From: Gordonia jinghuaiqii
Lineage (GTDB): Bacteria; Actinomycetota; Actinomycetes; Mycobacteriales; Mycobacteriaceae
Assembly (NCBI RefSeq): GCF_014041935.1
Contig: NZ_CP059491.1
Span: 2,790,001 to 2,854,000 of the forward strand
Length of the DNA: 64,000 bases
Direction of reading: 5' to 3'
Positions within the stretch are counted from its first letter, which is position 1. The number at the start of each line of letters is the position of its first letter. The notes beneath the pieces were generated by a model. It worked only from the letters and a program-made list of their open reading frames with translations, made no database searches and was not told the origin of the DNA. The translations under genes and the position numbers were made by a program. Of the stretch, positions 60,780-64,000 are shown one piece after another.

Positions 60780-61649
60780 ATGAGCGTTGACGTGACTTTT
60801 GCGGGCAGCCGCCGAAAGCTCCAAACGAGCCTCGGTGCGCTGCAGTACCACGAGGCAGGCGACGGGCCTCCACTGCTTCTGCTGCACGGCTCGGGTCCCG
60901 GGGTGACCGGATGGCGAAACTATCGAGGCGTACTGGGTGATCTGGCCGAGCACTTTCGCTGCCTGGTGCTGGAATTCCCCGGCTTCGGTGTGAGCGACCC
61001 GGTCGACGGTCATCCGATGGTGATGGCGGAGAAGGCCATCGGGGTGTTCCTCGATGCGCTCGGCCTGGATACCGTCGACATGATCGGCAACTCCATGGGC
61101 GGCATCGTCGCCACCAAGGTCGCGATCGCCGAACCGCAGCGGGTGGGCAAACTCGTCACGATCGGCGGTATGGGCAAGAACATCTTCTCGACGGGGCCCA
61201 GCGAGGGGATCAAGCTCCTGATGGAGTTCACCGACGACCCGACACGGGAGCGCCTCGTCCGCTGGTTGTCGTCGATGGTCTACGACCAGTCGCTGGTGAC
61301 CGAGGAACTGATCGAGGAACGGTGGGAACTTGCGACCGAACCCGCCACCCTCGAGATCGCGCGCCGCATGTACAGCACCAAGGCATTCACGGCGACGATC
61401 GCGGCCAACGCCCTGGCCGACACCGTGCCCTACTGGGCCCAGCTCCACAAGGTCCAGGCACCGACGCTGGTGACATGGGGCCGTGACGACCGGGTCAGTC
61501 CCGTCGACTCCGCGATCATCCCGATGCGCGACATCCCCGACGCAGAACTGCATGTGTTCCCGAAGTGCGGTCACTGGACCATGATCGAGGCCCGCGACGC
61601 CTGGCTGTCGACGGTGCTGGCGTTCTTGACGCGAGGAGACAACTCATGA
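60780..61649 (+). CDS. hsaD: Meta-cleavage-product hydrolase, HsaD-like
   Basis: 289-residue alpha/beta-hydrolase related to HsaD/BphD, which cleave the C-C bond of ring-cleavage products such as 4,9-DSHA. The oxyanion Gly region is LLHGSGPGVTGWRNYRG, the nucleophile is Ser105 in IGNSMGGIVATKVA, and the acid and base are Asp237 (WGRDDRVSP) and His265 (KCGHWTMIEA). Overall it follows the MCP-hydrolase pattern (HGSGPG, GNSMGG) seen in HsaD, but the match is not close enough to exclude a related specificity. ATG 60780 was chosen; the stop overlaps the MaoC gene by 4 nt. Confidence 0.82.
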   Translation: MSVDVTFAGSRRKLQTSLGALQYHEAGDGPPLLLLHGSGPGVTGWRNYRGVLGDLAEHFRCLVLEFPGFGVSDPVDGHPMVMAEKAIGVFLDALGLDTVDMIGNSMGGIVATKVAIAEPQRVGKLVTIGGMGKNIFSTGPSEGIKLLMEFTDDPTRERLVRWLSSMVYDQSLVTEELIEERWELATEPATLEIARRMYSTKAFTATIAANALADTVPYWAQLHKVQAPTLVTWGRDDRVSPVDSAIIPMRDIPDAELHVFPKCGHWTMIEARDAWLSTVLAFLTRGDNS

Positions 61650-62524
61650 CCGACCAGACGCTGGTGACACCGGCGGCAGGCGCACAGTCCGGGGCCACCC
61701 CGGCACAGCCGGCGAACACCGGAGAGTGGCGGGGAGTCGAACTCGGTTCCCGCACAGTCACCTACGACGAACGTGACGCCATTCTCTACGCCCTTGCCGT
61801 CGGTGCCACGGCCACCGAACTCGATCTGGTCTTCGAGGAGCGACTGCGGGTTCTGCCGACCTTCGCCCTCACGCTGGCACAGTGGGCGCCGGACGAACTC
61901 GGCTCGCGCGGCGCCTTCGACCCGACGACGGCCCTCCACGGTTCACAACATCTGACGATGTTCGCGCCGCTGCCGCGTCGGGGCGAGGTGACGATGTCGG
62001 CGTCGGTCGGCGAGGTGTGGGACAAAGGTTCGGCCGCCGTCCTCGAGGTGATCGTCCGCAGTGACTACTTCGTCGCCACCTGGTCGCTGTTCGCACCGGG
62101 TGCGGGCGGCTACGGTGGCGATCGCGGTCCCTCCAAACCGGCCGGCCCCCAGGGTGATCCGTCTGCCACGGGACGGTTGCGTACCACCGAGAACCAGGCG
62201 GCGCTCTATCGCCTGACCGGCGACCGCCATCACATCCACATCGATCCTGACGCGGCCGCGCGGATCAACCAGCCCCGGCCGATCATGCACGGTCTGTGCA
62301 CTCTCGGCGCGGCAGCGGTGGAGGTGGCACGGCTGATCGGAGCGCACCCGGCAGATCTCCGTACTCTCGACGGCCGGTTCGCGGCAACGATCTTCCCCGG
62401 CGACCACGCCGATCTCCGCGTGTTCGGCACCGGCCACGCGGTGGCATTCGAACTTCTCGACAACGACACTCCCGTCATCTCGGGCGGACGGGCCGCATTT
62501 GGTGACTTCGAAGGGCAGCACTGA
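61646..62524 (+). CDS. MaoC-family double hot-dog hydratase
   Basis: 292-residue protein with an N-terminal and a C-terminal hot-dog domain. The C-terminal hydratase-2 motif is YRLTGDRHHIHIDPDAA, containing the Asp/His pair that hydrates trans-2-enoyl-CoAs, with PIMHGLCTLGAAA following. In mycobacteria related proteins act on steroid side-chain or ring-derived enoyl-CoA intermediates. ATG 61646 overlaps hsaD; one base separates it from the kshB ATG. Placement between an MCP hydrolase and KshB is unusual and supports a pathway role. Hydratase activity on a specific intermediate is inference. Confidence 0.83.
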   Translation: MTDQTLVTPAAGAQSGATPAQPANTGEWRGVELGSRTVTYDERDAILYALAVGATATELDLVFEERLRVLPTFALTLAQWAPDELGSRGAFDPTTALHGSQHLTMFAPLPRRGEVTMSASVGEVWDKGSAAVLEVIVRSDYFVATWSLFAPGAGGYGGDRGPSKPAGPQGDPSATGRLRTTENQAALYRLTGDRHHIHIDPDAAARINQPRPIMHGLCTLGAAAVEVARLIGAHPADLRTLDGRFAATIFPGDHADLRVFGTGHAVAFELLDNDTPVISGGRAAFGDFEGQH

Positions 62525-62525
62525 G

Positions 62526-63590
62526 ATGACGATTGTTGATGCGCCCACCGATGTGCCGCGCCTGTCCCGTTCGGCGGTTCTGACCGTCGCCGAGGTGATC
62601 GAGGAGACCGCCGACGCGCGATCGCTGGTCTTCGACATCCCGGCCGATCGTCGAGCCGACTTCGATTACCGGCCGGGACAGTTCCTGACCCTGCGCGTAC
62701 CGAGTGACCGGACGGGCTCGGTCGCCCGATGCTATTCGCTGGCGAGTTCACCGTTCACCGACGACCTGCTGAAGGTCACCGTCAAGCGGACATGCGACGG
62801 CTACGCGTCGAACTGGTTGTGCGACCGGGTGAACGCAGGAGACGCGATCGAGGTCCTCCCGCCCGCAGGCGTGTTCACGCCCAACGGTTTCGACGACGAT
62901 CTGTTGTTGTTCGCCGCCGGTAGCGGCATCACCCCGGTGATGTCGATCCTCAAATCGGCGTTGAGCGAGGGCACGTCCTCGGTGTTCCTCGTCTACGCCA
63001 ATCGCGATGAGAACTCCGTCATCTTCAAGCAGGAACTTCAAGAGCTGGCGGCGGCGAACACCGATCGGTTGCGGGTGGTGCACTGGCTGGAGAGCGTCCA
63101 GGGCCTGCCCACGCCCGCGCAGCTCGCCTCGATGGCCGCACCGTTCGCCGACCACCGGGTGTTCATGTGCGGACCCAAGCCGTTTATGGACGCCGTCCAC
63201 GACGCCACCGCCCGGGCCGGATTCGCCCGGCAGCGCGTACACGCCGAGGTGTTCACGTCGTTGTCCGGAGATCCTTTCGCCGAGATCGAACTGCCGGCCG
63301 TCGACGAGACCTCCGAGGACGGGGCAACGGTGTCGGTGAACCTCGACGGGGACGCTCACGAGTTCAGCTGGCCGCGCTCGGCCACGTTGGTGGACGTGTT
63401 GCTGTCCAAGGGCATCAACGTTCCCTTCTCGTGCCGTGAGGGCGAATGTGGTTCGTGCGCAGCCACGCTGGTCGACGGTGAGGTCACGATGGACAACTGC
63501 TCGGTTCTCGACGACGACGACATCGCCGAGGGGATCATCCTCGCCTGCCAGGCCCGACCACGCAGCGACACCCTGAGCATCGAGTTCTAG
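62526..63590 (+). CDS. kshB: 3-ketosteroid 9alpha-monooxygenase, ferredoxin reductase subunit
   Basis: 354-residue class IA-type reductase passing electrons from NAD(P)H through FAD and a [2Fe-2S] centre to KshA. The flavin motif is RCYSLASSP (68-76), the nucleotide strand LLFAAGSGITPVMSIL and VFMCGPKPFMDAV, and the plant-type ferredoxin domain holds Cys303, Cys308, Cys311 and Cys341. Length and domain order match KshB (about 358). It could also serve another oxygenase, since such reductases are shared, but kshA and kstD close by favour KshB. Last gene of the hsaD-MaoC-kshB operon. Confidence 0.92.
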   Translation: MTIVDAPTDVPRLSRSAVLTVAEVIEETADARSLVFDIPADRRADFDYRPGQFLTLRVPSDRTGSVARCYSLASSPFTDDLLKVTVKRTCDGYASNWLCDRVNAGDAIEVLPPAGVFTPNGFDDDLLLFAAGSGITPVMSILKSALSEGTSSVFLVYANRDENSVIFKQELQELAAANTDRLRVVHWLESVQGLPTPAQLASMAAPFADHRVFMCGPKPFMDAVHDATARAGFARQRVHAEVFTSLSGDPFAEIELPAVDETSEDGATVSVNLDGDAHEFSWPRSATLVDVLLSKGINVPFSCREGECGSCAATLVDGEVTMDNCSVLDDDDIAEGIILACQARPRSDTLSIEF

Positions 63591-63664
63591 AACTGTCGGC
63601 GGAGGCCGCGACACCGGGCTCCCGACACCACCGAAACCGCGGTCACCACAGGCTCCACAGACAC

Positions 63665-63705
63665 CTCCGGCGCAGGCGCACTCGACGAGTGTGCCTGCGC
63701 CGGAG
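63665..63705. terminator. Strong bidirectional hairpin between kshB and kstD
   Basis: A 41-bp near-perfect inverted repeat (20-base arms beginning CTCCGGCGCAGG and ending CCTGCGCCGGAG) with one G-T pair. It lies 75 nt past the kshB stop and 14 nt from the kstD stop. No T-run. Confidence 0.87.
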
Positions 63706-63718
63706 TGTCATCACCCGG

Positions 63719-64000
63719 TCAGGACGGGGTCAGCATGTGCCTGACGGCGCGGTAGGAGAACGTCATCGCGGTGCCCAGCGGCACTCCGGGACCGGGATAG
63801 ATCGCCCCGCTCAGTGATGCGCTCGTGTTCCCCGCGGCATACAGACCCTCGATCGCGGTCCCGTCCTCACGCAGCACCCGGGCGTCGGCGTCCGTGGTGA
63901 CGCCGCCCTTGGTTCCCAAGTCGCTCAGAATGATTCGAGCTGCGTAGAACGGGCCGGTGGCGACCCGACCGAGCGCCGGATTGGGTCGGTCACTCGGCGG
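63719..64000 (-). CDS. kstD: 3-ketosteroid delta1-dehydrogenase, C-terminal fragment (N-terminus outside window)
   Basis: 94 codons are visible, ending at the natural stop; the rest lies beyond base 64000. The visible tail ([40 protein letters not shown] and [18 protein letters not shown]) closely follows the C-terminus of KstD-type FAD dehydrogenases, which introduce the 1,2 double bond into 3-ketosteroids. The [15 protein letters not shown] segment is the FAD-pyrophosphate region. Converges with kshB. Other fumarate-reductase-like flavoproteins share parts of this pattern, but the GTKGG and PGPGVPLG elements favour KstD. Confidence 0.86.
   Translation of the reverse strand, partial: PPSDRPNPALGRVATGPFYAARIILSDLGTKGGVTTDADARVLREDGTAIEGLYAAGNTSASLSGAIYPGPGVPLGTAMTFSYRAVRHMLTPS

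Noticed and set aside
63584..63596. GTTCTAGAAC palindrome over the kshB stop codon
   Set aside because: It is made by the last codons and stop of kshB and has the halves in the opposite order to a KstR-type box, so it is likely coincidence.
1..64000. tRNA, rRNA, origin or prophage
   Set aside because: No tRNA-like cloverleaf, rRNA segment, DnaA-box cluster or phage structural gene was recognised on either strand by eye. A covariance-model scan would be needed to exclude small RNAs.

Overview
The window is high-GC actinobacterial DNA from a mycolic-acid-type member of the Mycobacteriales. A Gordonia- or Rhodococcus-like soil organism is my best guess, inferred from gene content rather than from any marker gene. 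Supporting content: a complete mce transporter operon, a FadD5-type acyl-CoA ligase, an F420-type luciferase-like oxidoreductase, an ECF42-type sigma factor with its DGPF partner, an Arr rifampin ADP-ribosyltransferase, and a dense steroid-catabolism block (kshA, hsaC, hsaA, hsaB, an hsaD-like gene, kshB, kstD). Genes are tightly packed, often with ATGA/GTGA or TGATG stop-start overlaps. I found no rRNA, tRNA, CRISPR array or prophage.

Layout. 1-9.4 kb: yrbEA (5' end outside the window), yrbEB, mceA-F and an Mce-associated membrane protein in one operon. 9.4-18.7 kb: phosphotransferase, DUF2236 oxygenase-like protein, ArsR/VOC pair, DUF2235 hydrolase, M15 peptidase, DGPF/ECF42 pair, fadD5, isochorismatase-like hydrolase. 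19-30 kb: mostly minus-strand redox and membrane genes (crotonase, FAD/NAD protein, DUF1295, glutathione peroxidase, ferredoxin-reductase-like plus molybdopterin pair, F420 enzyme, DUF2243/CtaG-like pair, ketosynthase-like) with a decayed ABC-permease remnant. 30-50 kb: PAS-GGDEF-EAL signalling protein, sugar porter, nitronate monooxygenase, SDR/XRE, arr, MarR/DoxX, an SMR pair, a CoA-transferase, two BrkB paralogues, a lipase, an alcohol dehydrogenase, a transposition-ATPase remnant beside an orphan gene, and a PdxK/ThiD kinase.

50.3-64 kb is the steroid block. KstD (1,2-dehydrogenation) and KshAB (9alpha-hydroxylation) open ring B. HsaAB hydroxylates the resulting phenol, HsaC cleaves the catechol, and an HsaD-like hydrolase cuts the ring-cleavage product. 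Interleaved with these are two NTF2/SnoaL-like proteins, an Old-Yellow-Enzyme family reductase, a MaoC-type hydratase, an SDR, one TetR and two IclR regulators. That accessory set suggests handling of a modified steroid (for example a hydroxylated or bile-acid-like nucleus) rather than plain cholesterol ring degradation; this is inference.

The most distinctive non-coding signals are a family of near-identical 18-bp palindromes upstream of the TetR/SDR pair and of both IclR genes (52634, 54464, 55295), paired palindromes between marR and doxX, and four unrelated short tandem repeats (14, 15, 23 and 23/24 bp). One of these repeats lies inside the translated N-terminus of the SDR.
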